Source of the DNA: Carallia brachiata
Lineage: Eukaryota > Streptophyta > Magnoliopsida > Malpighiales > Rhizophoraceae
Assembly (NCBI GenBank): GCA_021464245.1
Contig: JADCRB010000065.1
Span: 1,124,689-1,188,688, forward strand
Length of the DNA: 64,000 nucleotides
Reading direction: 5' to 3'
The notes below the pieces were generated by a model, which saw only the letters and a list, made by a program, of their open reading frames with translations, made no database searches and was not told the DNA's origin. Below, piece after piece: positions 1 to 12,843 of this stretch. Position 1 is the stretch's first letter. Every line of letters begins with the position of its first letter. Position numbers and translations under genes: made by a program.

Positions 1-500
1 GAATATCAGCGGACAACTCTCGACCTTGATTTATGGCTACAATACCTTATATACTAACAATGTATTTTTTTTTTTTTTTGTTTTAAAAAAAAAACACGCA
101 CTTACCCCGGAAAATATGAATAATAGTAAATAGATATAATTTGCAATTTTGACCACTAACATCTTGAAAATCCTTTCAGGTTATACAGTTCGATATTCAA
201 ATTCTTGCCTAAGTATTTTATAGGACTAAATGTAAGTTTAGCATATATAATTGTAAGAGAGGATGCTTTTCGTAAGAGCGCAATTCTCTCTGTTAAAATC
301 GTGAATTATCATACTTACTTGCTCCACCCTCACTTTTTCTTTTTTTCTTCCACCGAGAAAAACAACCTGCAATTTTGTCATATTTCTCAAGCGATCCAAT
401 CCTTTACACCATTAGCTAAAAAGATTTCGATATGGTAATGTCCTATGACTAAATAATTTCGACTTTTTTTTTTGTCCCTCATAGTCGGACCTTGAGCTAT
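1..500. other. AT-rich intergenic DNA, nothing recognised
   Basis: This stretch contains several poly-A and poly-T runs (for example near 67-95 and 464-472). I see no reading frame with family similarity, no splice-consistent exon and no clear repeat. Confidence 0.6.
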
Positions 501-544
501 ACTAGAAGGGACAATCTTTTAGTTAGATTAAATTAAGAAATTAA

Positions 545-1300
545 AGATCTGTTTGATTTACTTATTTAATATTATTATTATTATTTATTGTTATTGATTA
601 TTACTACTAATTACTAATTACTGATTGTCATAACTTATTGTTGATTAGTGAAAAATTTGATGAAGTGTTTGATTAATTTTTTGCTGTTACTGTTGAATAA
701 TTAAATGACTAATTTAGACATTTATTTTATATTAATGTATTATATTAAAAAAATCATTTTTATATTTCATAAATTTTATTTTTAGAATAAATACTCTATA
801 AATAATATTAAGAATATTCTCATTTAATTTTTACTTAAAAAATAATTCATATTTACTAGATAGTAAAAAATATAATATTTGAACTATATTTTTAAGTGTT
901 AATATTAATAAAAATTTGAAGTAAAAAAAATATTATCTAAGAATTTTTTTAAAATGAAAATATTGTGTTTATATAAATATTGATGAAGTTGAGTAACAAC
1001 TAACAAATTGTATTCAAGTGGTAAGTAAAAACTAATGAAGTTGTGTAAATATTTTTTGAAGGTAATTTAATATATATAAATTATTATTATATTAAAAATT
1101 GAAAAATAGCCTAAAAAATAGCAAAAAGCAATATTGAGTTATTGAGTTACTTTTCAATCAACTGCTTTTAAAATGCAATGTAAGGAAATAAGTAGAATCA
1201 AATATCAGTACAAAAAAATTAACCAAACACTATTTTTCTTATGTTTTAAAAATAAAATATAAACATGTCCATCTAGAAATTAATCCAAACACTCCTAAGA
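545..1300 (+). repeat. MITE-like inverted-repeat element, family member 1
   Basis: This is an AT-rich element with imperfect inverted arms. The stretch near 657-690 (AAGTGTTTGATTAATTTTTT) is the approximate reverse complement of about 1207-1240. The left edge near 545-565 has a GTTTGATTTACTT motif and the right edge near 1285-1300 ends in AAACACTCC. The body at about 560-960 is clearly similar to the reverse complement of 42500-42960, so both belong to one dispersed family. There is no coding capacity, consistent with a non-autonomous DNA transposon. No convincing target-site duplication was found, so the edges are approximate. Confidence 0.55.
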
Positions 1301-1740
1301 GATTGTAGGAGTAAAATTAGCTGGTCTAGATAAAAAGTTTTTATACTTAAAATTTTATTACTATTGGGCCAAAATTCATACACCCACACCAACTCTTGAT
1401 ATACCACACTGGGGCGATCACGGGACAAGTTTGGTCCGGTATCAATTTTTCAGCTGATTCACCCGGTTCAGTTGTCAGAAAAATCACACTTGAAAAGCTA
1501 TCGACATTTTGGTTTCTTTTTCTTATTACCCTTTTTTTTAACAAAAAAAATGAAAACTAAATAAAAAAAATTAATGTGTAGCACCCCGTAATAGTGCAAT
1601 TTAGATTGCCTTGTCCTTAAAAAGGAGATGTTAGTCATACGATGAAAGCAACACTAGGCCTTGTAGTTTAACCTTCTAAAAGTGTTTTTATGGGAACATA
1701 GCTTTTTCTTTTTTTTAATAATTTATAAGGAACCTACAGA
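1300..1740. other. Intergenic DNA, nothing recognised
   Basis: AT-rich sequence between a MITE-like element and a probable retroposon fragment. No gene or repeat structure could be supported. Confidence 0.5.
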
Positions 1741-2250
1741 CATTTGAGGAGCGGGAAGTGAGAAGATAGCTTTTTTCCTGGTGATGATAATGCTGGTGTT
1801 GGTGGTGATCATTCAAATTGTGACGACGGAATTTGGTCTACTGTCTTCATGGCAACCTCTGGCGTGCCTCCAGCCTTGAGCTATGTTTCGGCCTCTACCT
1901 ACCCCTTCGGCTCCATCTGTTCCCAATCGTCGGCGACGCTGGCTTGTGTACGGTCGGAGATCTGCCGTCTGGTTGTGGTGTAGTTAGGCCTTAGGCCTTT
2001 GACCCTTGATCCAACAGCCTCGCTTCTTCCTTGGACTTTGGGCCCAAGCCTATTTTTAGTCTTAACTTGTTGGATTAACTGTAGCTCTAACGTCTTTGTT
2101 AGCTGTGGACTAGGCTTGTATGATAAAGTGAATTTTTTGTACTTTACTGCCTTGATGTAGTGGGATATGTGGGTCGGACTGACCTTCTCTATACATGATG
2201 TTGTTTTATCAAATGAACTTCTTTCCTTCAGCTCAAAAAAAAAAAAAAAA
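1740..2250 (+). mobile_element. Probable retroposon 3' fragment with poly-A tail
   Basis: The composition changes abruptly to balanced, mostly non-AT sequence between about 1740 and 2235. It ends in a run of about 16 A at 2236-2251 followed by a short TA run. A moderately GC-rich body with a 3' poly-A tail and no intact ORF is typical of a 5'-truncated non-LTR retrotransposon or a retroposed transcript. No protein domain was recognised, so the family is unassigned. Confidence 0.35.
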
Positions 2251-2851
2251 TTATATATATATATATTAAATTGTGATTGGAAAGTATGCAATAGCCTTAT
2301 TCTTAGAGTGACTAAGCCTCCATTCTCGTGATTTTGGCCCAATGGGTCCCAGAATCCATCAATTTAGTGGCAGGTTGACTCCAAGTCTCCAACTAAAGGT
2401 GCACCTTCATGTTCCATCTTACGGATCCAAGGCCCTGAAACCTCGGAATGCTTTAACAAGCCTAGCTTGACCCCATTCCAGCACTGGATTCTCGGGGAAA
2501 AATAAAATCAATGAAGAGATGAGAAATACAGATAATTGCTCATTGCCTATGTCAGAGAATAGGTTACCAGGCCACTGAGCTATTGGCAAGCAGCACATAT
2601 AGCTAAAAGTGTTCCTGTATATGCCAAACAGTTTGCAACCTTTTTAAGACGTAAATTTTACAGTACCTTAAACATGGCCGATTGAATTCTGTAATATATC
2701 CTACCGCTAATATGCTAGCTACGTTAGAACGAAAGTTCACAAATGGGTGAGACCCGAATTCCAGAATCTTTGATAGGCACCCGTGGATGATGAACGGCAC
2801 TGCTGCTTCATTCAGTTCCCATTCCATTCTGTTCCTTTGGGCAGAGGCAGC

Positions 2852-4444
2852 CTATCCCAGTTTGGCCTTCTTTTGATTACTCTTGTGGAGTTGAACAGTG
2901 TGCCTTTTGCCTTTTAGGTGCATTCTAAGTGAATCCTCATCTATGCACCAGATGTTACACACTTGGCACCAGTGTCGCGTACCTACCTCGCCGTGTCCTT
3001 TGCCAGCAGCTTGCAACTTTTGTAGTTCAGCCTTGTGCCGTTTTCCACTGTAGTGCATGTTGAGCAAATCTTCATTTGTGCATGAAATATTACATAATTT
3101 ACAGCGGCTTTCCAGTTTCACAATCTCTAGGCCACTTTTCCCAGCTGGTTCCAACTTAGCAAGTTCATCCCTGTGCCTTTGACCTCCTATATGTGCATTT
3201 AGCGATGCGTCATCCATGCACCAGATTTTACACAACTCACACCAGCGCCGTTGGTTTCCTGCCTCACGCCCGTTACCGACATCTCTGTAGCCAAATTTCA
3301 GATCTTGCTCTTTCAGTTTGTGTTTTCGACCTCTTACGTGCTGCTTATAGTTGAAACTACCTGCACAGGGCACTTGGCAGAGTCTGCAAAAAAAGTGATC
3401 AATCTTGGTCTCTGGTTGATGCGACAGTGGAGGTGGCGAGAATTCAACATTGGTTATTGCTGCCTGCTGTTTAACTCCTGCAAGACCAGGACTTGGACTT
3501 GGATTGACAATTGGACTTGAGGACTGCCCCTGAGATGAGTGATATTGCTCTAAACTAAAGTTATTCAAAAGGAGAAAAAAGGCAAGGGAACAAAAAAGAT
3601 GCCTCACAGTACACCTGTTTTGAGACCAAAACTCAAATCTCCGCGGTCTTACATTACCGAACTTGATCATATTTCCATGATTTGTTATGTCTTGTCATTG
3701 ATTAATTTCAAGCTTAATTTTATTTCAAGTTCAGTGTAATCAGGCCTTTAGAAAGAGCAAACTAATAGATTTGACCAATCAACTAATAATCACAATCAAG
3801 TATAAGTCATTGCAATATATACAGAAATTGAAATCCAAAAGCCTGAAATTTACCAAAGGCAACTGAGAGCTACGGCATCAATGAGAAGGATCTGCTTCTA
3901 CAGAAATTGCATTCCTTGTTCAACAGTATTTGGTTCATATATATCCGGGGCGACAAGCAGCAGCAGTGGCTGCTGACTTGGCTACAATAAAAATGCCTCG
4001 CCTTCAGGATTTAGCAACTCCAACACATCACAACTTACAACAGTCAGATTTTTTTTCCCCTTTCCATTGAAGTCTAATTTTGCAAACATCAAAGACATTT
4101 CATCTATAAACCTCTTGAATTGCAAGAGTTTGCATGCCACAGCAGCTTTATGCACAACAGAAGACTCTAGCAAACTCCAAATTTAATATGACAAACTTGC
4201 AAAAAGAAAAAAAAAAAAAAAAGACAAAAAAATTGAAACTTCACCAGGACATCTTCGCAGCAGGTAATAAAAAACAGTAATTTTTGCGGGGTTATTGAAA
4301 TTGGTGTACCTCTAATGGCAAAAGTTCTTTCCAAAAGTCAGCAGATGACATTGATTGTAACTGGGCAACCTTCCTCCTATATGCCAGCTCTCTTTGGATG
4401 GCAAGCTCTATTGGCATTACCTTCTCTTTTCCCATATCAGACAT
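2852..4444 (-). CDS. U1-type C2H2 zinc-finger protein with four fingers
   Basis: There are two coding exons on the minus strand: 4444-4310 (45 codons, starting MSDMGKEK) and 3547-2852 (231 codons plus stop). The intron starts GTACACC and ends TTTAGAG, phase 0. The predicted protein is 276 aa. Four evenly built fingers follow CX2C-X12-H-X5-H: C99/C102/H115/H121, C148/C151/H164/H170, C194/C197/H210/H216 and C239/C242/H255/H261. This spacing is that of U1-like/matrin (JAZ-type) fingers, which bind double-stranded RNA or RNA-protein complexes, usually in the nucleus; the RNA role is inferred from the family. The N-terminus has a basic helix (AIQRELAYRRKVAQLQ), then a Pro/Ser-rich linker (about 50-90). 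The C-terminus is lysine-rich. The AG at 4451 just before the start suggests a 5'UTR intron further upstream. Which plant orthologue this is was not resolved. Confidence 0.82.
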
Positions 4445-6165
4445 TTTCTCTACTAATTGTAACCCAAAAAAGCCTACAACACCAAAAAGCACCTAACAAT
4501 TAGGCAAGCTCTATTGGTTCTTTTTTTTTTTTTAGAAGAATTAGGGACTTGTAGTTAACAATAATTAAGATAAGAAACTTACAACACAAGATTTGTTATG
4601 GCAAACCAAAAGAACCACCAAACATTTCATAGTACTAAACAAAAAAAAAAAAAAAAACCCAACCCCCCCCCCCCCAAAAAAAAGAAGGGAAAAAAGGCAT
4701 GATCTTTGAAGTATATAGCAGATTAGTATCATGGTTTTTCAAGAAAAATCTATATGGGAATGAGGGAAAATGAGAAAAAAAAAAAAAAAAGAGGTCCACA
4801 TGCAAAGAAAACTCACAAGCAAGCAAGAAATACTTGGAAGACTGGAAGTGGAGTATAATAGACCCAAACGCTTTGACTTACCTGGTTACTTAACAATGAT
4901 AAAGAGAGGCAAATTTTAGATGCCCACTTCAGGGGAATAGTTTCAAGCACAAGTTCTTCAAATGATACATTGTTAAAATGGAACCCATTTTCTTAGTTGG
5001 AAATGCTTCTGGGTCTGGCTAGATATCACTATTTTTCTCACCCCTTGAACCTGAGAGAGAGAGAGAAAGGGGGAAACCGCATATGGCATGAAAAGAACGC
5101 TGTGAATGTACAACTGCTAATTGGCATGTCATCGGATCATTGGATGGTTGTGCAGGGGCATTTTGGTCAGTTGGGAAATGAGTTGATAATAATGTGCAAG
5201 AAAATGATAAATAGTCATATTATTCTGATCACATTTTAGAGTTCTTTCATAAAATAGGGTCCATTGTGTCTTGCAATAAAAATTGGCTCTTTTTTTTTGG
5301 GTCGTTAAAATAAGTAAGTGAAGATGGAGTTCCGAAGACCTATTAGGGAAGATCGCGCCTGTCCCAATCCGAAATAAGATGTGGCTCTCTAACGAAAGAG
5401 CAAACCGCAATAAGGCCAACAAGAGTTACTGTAGATTGTTCATGACCTCGAGAGGCAGAGAGGCAGAATATATAATTAGTGTCATCAACCGACCATGGCC
5501 ATTGGCAAGTCTTGAATTTATGACTTCGTGAAGGTATAATTGACTATCTTACCACTAAACCGCATGAATCAATGGTAACTCCTTAACAGGGCTGAAATGC
5601 AGTAATGCACATTTTCACTCTATTTTGCCCAAGAACCATAACCAGCCTTTTGGCCTAAAATGGAGAACAAAGTTACAAGTTTGACTCTCTGGCTTAGGGC
5701 TTAGACACAGTCATCCAAAGCCAGAAGGAAAGGAATTTACCATTTTTTTTTGCATGATACTAAGTAGTCCTTCTAAGCATTCACCACCCAATAAGTCCCT
5801 CCCAAAACTAAGATGATTTCAGTAATATTGTAATCTGCAGTGTGGTTAAATTTATCTTAATTTACTCTTTTTTTGGGGAAAAAAATGATTTCTGCAACTC
5901 GAACGCTCTCAAGTTAAAAAAAATTGTGCAGTGTCTTATTTGAGCAAGTCTCCTTGGAATTGGAGAAATAGTGACAAAATTTCAGTGAATTCTTCTTCAA
6001 CTCTACCACTGAAGAATGAATGTGTACAAGAAGAATCGGATTTAAGGAAAAAAAAAAAGAGCAAAAAGAAAAAAAATCTGCGCAGTATACATGTATAAGG
6101 GTGTATTTAATTTATCAGCCTAAAGCTTACGAACAAACTTCCCCTTCTTGCAAAAATCATCCACA
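4445..6165. other. Intergenic DNA between zinc-finger gene and receptor kinase
   Basis: This holds the presumed 5' region of the zinc-finger gene (minus strand) and the 3' region of the receptor-kinase gene. It contains a poly-A / poly-C / poly-A block at about 4638-4682, another poly-A run at about 4774-4790, a short GA run at 5053-5066 and a possible old SINE near 5470-5580. No coding exon was recognised. Confidence 0.5.
5470..5585 (-). mobile_element. Possible degenerate tRNA-derived SINE
   Basis: Read on the minus strand, the segment has an A-box-like GGTTTAGTGGTAAG (about 5548-5561) and, roughly 30 bases downstream, a B-box-like AAATTCAAGAC. This spacing matches the split pol III promoter of tRNA-derived SINEs. 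No poly-A tail or target-site duplication is clear, so this is a tentative call. Confidence 0.3.
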
Positions 6166-9100
6166 TCAACATTGAATCACAAGGAGGGAAGATAGGACCT
6201 CCTTCATGCTTGGTCTGGCCTGGGGCGCCTCTGCAGTGCACCATATGCCAATTCTCAACAACTCACACATCTCCTCTGCCCCTGCAGCCCATCCGGACCA
6301 CCCCAAATGCACAACTGGTCTAATTGCTCTGGTTAGTCCATTTGGGCCAATTCCCATGACCCGCCTGGCCCATTCCACCAGACATTCTTCCCCACCATCC
6401 ACGGCTCGCCTTGCAGTTGCCAGCTCCATAGCCAATACGCCAAAGCTATAAACATCGCCTTTGGTTGTGGCTTGGCATGTTTGACCATATTCTGGTGCCA
6501 CATAACCAATTGTGCCAGCAACCACTGTGCTCACATGGCTATCCCCAGCCTCAACAAATCTAGCAAGTCCAAAATCTGTGACTCGGGCCTTCCCGTCTTT
6601 GTGTAGCAGGACGTTGCTGGCCTTAACGTCACGGTGAACAATGGCAGGGTAGCATTCGTGGTGTAGAAATACTAATGCACGCGCCACATCGATGGCTACA
6701 TCGATACGTTGCCTCCATGTTAGTCTTGTTTTATCTGACACAAGATCTTCCAAGCTTCCACGTTCCATGTATTCGTAGACCAGAATTTTCTCTGACCCGT
6801 CAAGGCACCATCCATAAAGTGTTACAAGATTTGGGTGTGGCCAGCCAAGGCCTTTTCCGCTTAATGCTTCCATCTCAGCTTTAAACTCCTTTTCACCTTC
6901 AGTTCCTTCCCTCTGTAGTTTCTTCACTGCTACTTCTCTCCCATCAGGCAATTCTCCACGGTACACTGTTCCAAATCCTCCCTTCCCAATGATTCTGCTG
7001 TCTGAGAAATTTCCTGTTGCTTTCAAAATGTCAGAATGAGTGAATGCTGTTTTGTCCAAACGGATTATATCCACAGTGTCTGACGACCATGGAGACAAGC
7101 TGCTTGAGTTCGATGGTAAGTCATGCCGGTGTTTAGTATCTTCCAGGAGATATCCTGGTGCGTCTGATGGATTTCTCAACAAAATACGTACTATAAGTGA
7201 CAAACATCCGCAGATTATTAAAGTCAGAACTACTGTTATGAACACCAAAAATTCAGCCCACTTTTTATCCTCCCTCTCCTCCTGACCAAAAATAGGACCT
7301 TTGGAGGGTTGATCTGTGGAATTGCTGATAAAACTTGGAAGGATCAACAGTGGATCACCGAGGTAGGAGTCTTTCTCAAAAGTTGCCAATTGCCCGGTTG
7401 TCGGGATTGCTCCAGAAATTAATGGATTGTATGAGATGTTGAACTTGTTCAACTCAGACAAGGTGTTCAAGCTGGCTGGGAATGTGCCAGAGAAATTGTT
7501 GTAAGACAAATCAAGATTTTGTATGCATCTGATATTTCCAATTTCAGTTGGAATTTCACCAGAAAACATGTTCCTGGTGAGGTTTAGAACCACAAGTTGC
7601 AGCTGTCCGATCTGAGGAGGTAGCTGGCCATAAAACTCGTTGAATCCCAAATGGATCAAGCTGAAATTCCGCATCTTGCCGATACCTTGAGGGACTTGAC
7701 CAGAGAGTTTGTTTCCGCTTAGCTGAACATAACCTGAAATCTGAAAAATCCGCGCTGCAGAATCCACAGCACATACTGGGAAAATTCCATTCCCTGTAAG
7801 TAACTTTTCCCATATGTTTTTGCAACTTTTATGCGTAAGTATGGTATGTACAAAACTGAATGGCGGGTAATCTGCAGGAATCCATCTCTTCATTGCTGCA
7901 CACTCCCCAGAGCCAACTATAAATTTGCCCTGCTGGTTTGATTGAAATGTAGGTGTGGGGTTGCTGCCTATGCTCGTAAATCCATCCGGGATGCTACCAG
8001 AAAGCTGGTTGTTGGCCAGGTTTAACCACAATAAGCTATTGCAGTTACCTAGTTCAGGTGGAATTGGACCCGTGAGCATATTGTCTGCAAGCATTAGCCA
8101 CAGAAGTGAGGTCAAGTTCCCCAGAGTAGCTGGTAAGCTTCCACTTAGGATGTTGAAGGAAATATCTAAGGCTCGGAGGCTTGACAGTTTTCCATATTCT
8201 TGAGGTATTGTTCCATTGAATTGATTACGAGCCAGGATTAAGAACTCCAACTGTGGCATTTGGGATATTTCAGCCGGTAATGGACCAGAGAAATTGTTGT
8301 AGCTCAGGTCTAACCCTCTAAGGGCAGGCAATTCGAGAATACCCGACGAGTGTAATCCACCAGTGTATGCATTTCCACGGAGTAACAGAAACTTTACCTG
8401 TGTGAATCTCCCAAAAATCACCGGTATATTCCCACCAAAATTATTTCTGCTCACATCCAGAAGGGTCAACCTACTCAAGTTCAAAAGGGACTCTGGTATC
8501 ACAGGAGAAAAACTGTTGTTTCCCAAGGACAGAGATTCTAAACTTGAAATTGAGCCTATCTCAGATGGAATTTGCCCAGTGAAAAAGTTTCCCCACAGAT
8601 TCAAAGTCGTCAAATTTCTGCAGTTTGAAATCTCTTTTGGCACCATACCAGAGAAATTGTTCACTGACAAGTCTAAAACTTCCAGGCTACAATTCTCATC
8701 AAAAATTGATCCCAGAATTTCTCCAGTAAAGTAGTTCTCGGACACCGAAAGTTCCCTAAGCCTTGGAAAGCCTTTCCATATTCCTCCACTGAAAAGGTTC
8801 AAACTCAAATCAAGGTACAGCAACCTTGAGCAACTATCAAAGGCATTATCAAGCCCACCAGTGAAATTATTTTCCGAAAAATTTGCCACAACTAGCTTGC
8901 AGTTTGCAGGAATGCTGAACTGGCCTATTTCCCCATAAATCCTATTCAAGGTCAAGTCAAGACTTTCCAAGTTACCTAAGCCTGTCAAGTTGAGCTGGCC
9001 TTCGAGGATATTGTGCGAGAGATTGAGATAAACAAGGTTATGACAGTTATTTAGATCACTAGGAATGGCACCAGAAAAAGAGTTTCGAGAAAGATCAATG

Positions 9101-9811
9101 TAAGAGAGCGCTGTCAGGGACGAGAAGTTGCCATATAACTCCCCGGCGATGTAGTTGTCGCTAAGGCTGATGCCGTTTACCCTCGATCCATCAGGTGTGC
9201 AGAGGATTCCAGTCCAGTTGCAAGGGTTTGAGCTCTGCTGGTTCCATTGGGAATAGTGTCCTCTATTTATCTGGTTGTGCTTCTCCAGAAACGATTTCAG
9301 GTCTAGTAGGACCTCTATGTCTGTGTCCAGAGAATCTCCTTCAACTACTTTAACTGCAGTTTATTAACAGAAACATATATTCCTGTCAACTGAATCATCC
9401 TCGAATTAGCAGACAAAGATTCCCAACCAAATTCTCAGAAATTTGGGATTCTTCCTAGTACAACAAAAGAAAGCCAGAGAAAAACATGGGAAGATAAAGC
9501 ATTGAACTTGAACTTAAATTTGAACAATGCATTTATCATATGTTTCATGATTGAAACCAAAAAAAAAAAAAACTGAACTTGAACAAGAAATGGGTATTAT
9601 AAGAGGTGATAGTTATGTCATGTAAGAATTAGCACAAAGTTGGTAAGAGCATGATCATCATGTAATCTGAGGAACTTATTATTAGAAAAGAAAAGACAAA
9701 ACGAAAACAACAACAAAAAGCAATACCCATTTATAGACTGGTACCTGCAGCAATCGACAACAAGAATACAAGTAGCCCAATTCGCCATGAATCATTCTCG
9801 TCCCCGTTCAT
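6166..9811 (-). CDS. NILR1: LRR receptor kinase, NILR1 / At1g74360-like, full length
   Basis: There are two coding exons on the minus strand: 9811-9745 (22 codons plus 1 base) and 9353-6166. The intron 9744-9354 starts GTACC and ends CTGCAG. The predicted protein is 1084 aa. A signal-like segment lies at 11-22 (IGLLVFLLSIAA). A Cys-containing N-cap precedes many LxxLxLxxNxxxGxIP repeats from about residue 85. A non-LRR island (about 480-565) interrupts the repeats as in the LRR-X/BRI1-like class. The transmembrane helix is about 725-745 and the kinase about 810-1080. Kinase landmarks are GKGGFGTVY (812-820), VAVKK with catalytic Lys about 833, HRD at 929-931, DFG at 949-951 and APE at 975-977; it is an RD kinase with all key residues. 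Length and motifs such as TLYGWCLD match At1g74360 (NILR1, reported in Arabidopsis to sense nematode ascaroside). Ligand identity here is inference from homology. Its ectodomain, intron and upstream DNA are duplicated 13 kb away. Confidence 0.93.
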
Positions 9812-11776
9812 GATCAATATCTCTCTATTTCTTCTGCTTCTTGTTCTGCTTGTTTCCTGGTAGAAAATCTATAGTTGCAATAAATTCCACAACCCCATCA
9901 AGGAAAACCGTGGACCAGAAGCAAATAGCATGCTAGACATCTCAAAATATGCTAGAGTTGAAGATGTTGGCATACCGTTGAAGCACAAGGCCTGCTTTTT
10001 AGACCAAACCAAACTTTTGGAGAAAATCTTGCTAATTTTGTATCTCAATTACTATTAATTATTCCGTACTAGTAGCATTTCTTCATGTCATTTATTAATT
10101 AATTAATGGGTGTAAATTCACATCGCAGAAACCTAACAAGAAAAATATTACAAAAATTCTAAAGATAATTCAAGATTATACAAATCAAATCTTAAAGATT
10201 GAGTTTGAGATTGTACATTAACTATAATAATGGGGGTTTAGAATTAAGCTTGTAAAGGTGTTGAGTATAATTAATCTTCCTGAAATTGCTAATATAATAA
10301 TCTTATTGAACATAATTTTTTTTTTTGGATCCATGGTTGGAACTTGGAATTTGAAAGGATAGTCTTGTTCCCCAAAAAAAAAAGAAAGAAAACACCTGAG
10401 AGGAGAGTCTTAGAAGCAAGGGACCGGTAAGCCGCCCATGCTGACCGGTTCACATAGGCCGGCCGGAGTTTTGACTCTCAGGTTTTTTTTTTTTGGGCTC
10501 AAATACAAAAGTAGTTTTTTCGTTTTATTTAAATCGGTACTGTAAGAGTGGTGTCCCATAATTTTATTAGGGAGTTTTGCATACGTCTCTAAAAAGATTG
10601 ATTATGACAAATGTTATACTAAAAAAATATAAATTTAATCCTATTAAACGTTATAATAATACTCAAATACAAATTTTATCATTTAAAGTAATTTACAGTT
10701 CTTATTATTAAACCCTAATATTGGTTGGCTGTTTCTTTCTTTGACGGTCTTCCATTGTACAAGTTTGAAAACGAAGAAGGAGAAAAGCAAGAGAATAAAG
10801 AAAGACCCAAGAGTGGGAAATTGTGCAGTAGAATCTCTTTTGCTTAATCGGTCGGCAAGTTGTTCTTGGAGTCGGAAATTTCTTGAATTTGGGAGAAAAA
10901 ATTGGGTATAAGCATATATGAATATTTTTTAGGTGACACATCAGTGTTTAAAAATATAAATATTTACTTAAAAATTTTATTTTTTTATTTTTTTAAAATA
11001 TAAAAATTACGAAAATAAAAAGTGCAATTCATTGTGTTAGCCCCATAAGATTTTTAGTCTACTGAAAAAAAAAAAAAGAAATTGTTAGTAATAATTCGTA
11101 ATTGACATTGCGAACAATTGAAATGATAAATAAAATATATAATATGATAAAAAAATTATATGCATATTAAAAAAAATTATATAATTCGTATGAATATTTA
11201 TAAAATAAAATTTAATTTTTAATGACTTTTTACACAGTACAATATATGAAAGAGAATTATATAATTTGTGTAAATAATTATTAAAAATTAAAATTTTTTA
11301 ATGAATATTTACACAAATAATATAATTCTCTTTAATATATAGTATAACTTTTTATAATTTTTTTATTATATAATATATTTTATCTATTATACCGATAGTC
11401 ATTTATAATCATCAAATTTATATTTATGAAGTTTTCCTGTCAAATCTAAATGTGTGGTTATCATAATATGTCACATCAGTTTCGGTAAAAAAAAAAAAAG
11501 CACAGCAGTTAATAACAAAAACAATAGTTATTCTTTCTTTAAAGCAAGTGACATCACGGTCATAAGCTTGGCGTCCAAGTATCATGCGAAGAAATTTCCC
11601 GGAAACATCCTACTGATTAGATAACCATTCGGGGAATCGCATTCTACTCCACCAATAAATTTCGCTCAAAAAAAATAAATAAATTTCCAATTTTGTTTGT
11701 AAAAAATCACCCGGTGTTTAGTCTAACTAACTCATGGCATTAAATTATTTGCAATTAAAATATGTTCAAATCATTA
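9812..11776. other. Upstream region of the intact receptor-kinase gene
   Basis: This holds the presumed promoter and 5'UTR of the minus-strand receptor-kinase gene. The first several hundred bases are well conserved in unit B (22889-23500). A GC-richer patch at about 10420-10475 (GGGACCGGTAAGCCGCCC) is nearly identical in both units. I did not find a convincing TATA box. The remainder is AT-rich with no recognised gene. Confidence 0.5.
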
Positions 11777-12010
11777 CTGCCTTGTTTGTTTTATTAGAAA
11801 GTGAATGAAAAAAAAATAATAAATAGTACAATAATAATATTATTATAATTGATAAAAAGTAATGATTAGAAAGTTATGAGAAAGAAAATGAATAGTAATT
11901 TATGAGAGAAAAAGTAAAAAGTTATTGTTAGGATTGATATAAAATAAATAAAAAAAATATAAATAAAAAATATTTTCTTTTTAAAAAAAAAAATGCCAAA
12001 CATAGTGTAC
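11777..12010. mobile_element. MITE-like insertion present only in unit A
   Basis: The sister copy in unit B runs straight through this point (near 24715-24735), while unit A has about 230 extra bases starting TGCCTTGTTTGTTTTATTAG and ending ATGCCAAACATAGTG. The ends carry the opposed GTTTG / CAAAC motifs common to plant MITEs, and the interior is purine-rich with GAGAAAG tracts. The target-site duplication was not resolved. Confidence 0.5.
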
Positions 12011-12453
12011 TTCTGTAACTTTTTCATATAATATATGGAAGTCTGAATTTTAACTGAGTAGAGGGTTAAAACTCATAAAAATAATTAAATCCCATGGGTG
12101 TCCATAGTAATATTTTGAATTATCCGGCCCATGTGGGCCTAAATTGGCTTTAATTAAATAGAAAATATTGGAAAATTTTATTTAAGTAATAATAAAATAA
12201 TACAAATTATTAAATAATTAAAATTTAAAAAAATTATTAAATATTACAATCATTTTATCATCATTCAAAATTAAACGATATAATAAAATTTAAATTAAAA
12301 AAAATAATACTAAATAAATTTATTTAAATAATGATAATACAATTTCATCAAGTGTATATAATAATTTATTGTTTTGTATTCCAATTATTTTTCCGGCTTT
12401 TTTAGCAAATTTCATTTTAGTGGGCCCTGCTTTGTTTCCTAACCCTGCAATGA

Positions 12454-12742
12454 GTATTTGACCACTGCAAATTCGCCACGTACACATTTAATATATATAT
12501 ATATATATATATATGAAAAAATCTATAAACATACGATTTAATTGATAGATTGTGCTTAAGTTTATATTTTATGTAATAAAAAATATATTTTATACAACTA
12601 TAATAAAAAAAATAATAAAAAAATATTATTATCTTTTTTACTTTATATATTTTAATTACTATTATACAAAATATATTTATAATTATATAGATTAAATGAC
12701 GTGTAAATACCATTTTGCCATTTCCCTGTAAGCACACACACA

Positions 12743-12812
<70 letters not shown>

Positions 12813-12843
12813 TTGACCACTGCAAATTCGCCACGTACACATT
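12454..12843. repeat. 35-bp direct repeats flanking a unit-A-specific insert
   Basis: A perfect 35-base repeat starting GTATTTGACCACTGC occurs at 12454-12488 and again at 12809-12843, and each copy is followed by a TA run. Unit B has a single copy of the site (about 25175-25210). Between the repeats lie an AT-rich inverted repeat (about 12515-12720, opposed ATTTAAT...TATATTTT arms, MITE-like), then CA, CT and TA microsatellites (12733-12800). The repeats are far longer than a normal target-site duplication. Confidence 0.7.

Noticed and set aside
4638..4682. Poly-A / poly-C / poly-A block as a possible regulatory element
   Set aside because: Homopolymers of this sort are common slippage products and error-prone in assemblies.
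8363..8734. Open frame on the plus strand opposite the receptor ectodomain (also at 21432-21857)
   Set aside because: It is the antisense of regular LRR codons, is repeated in the duplicate for that reason alone, and has no domain or splice context.
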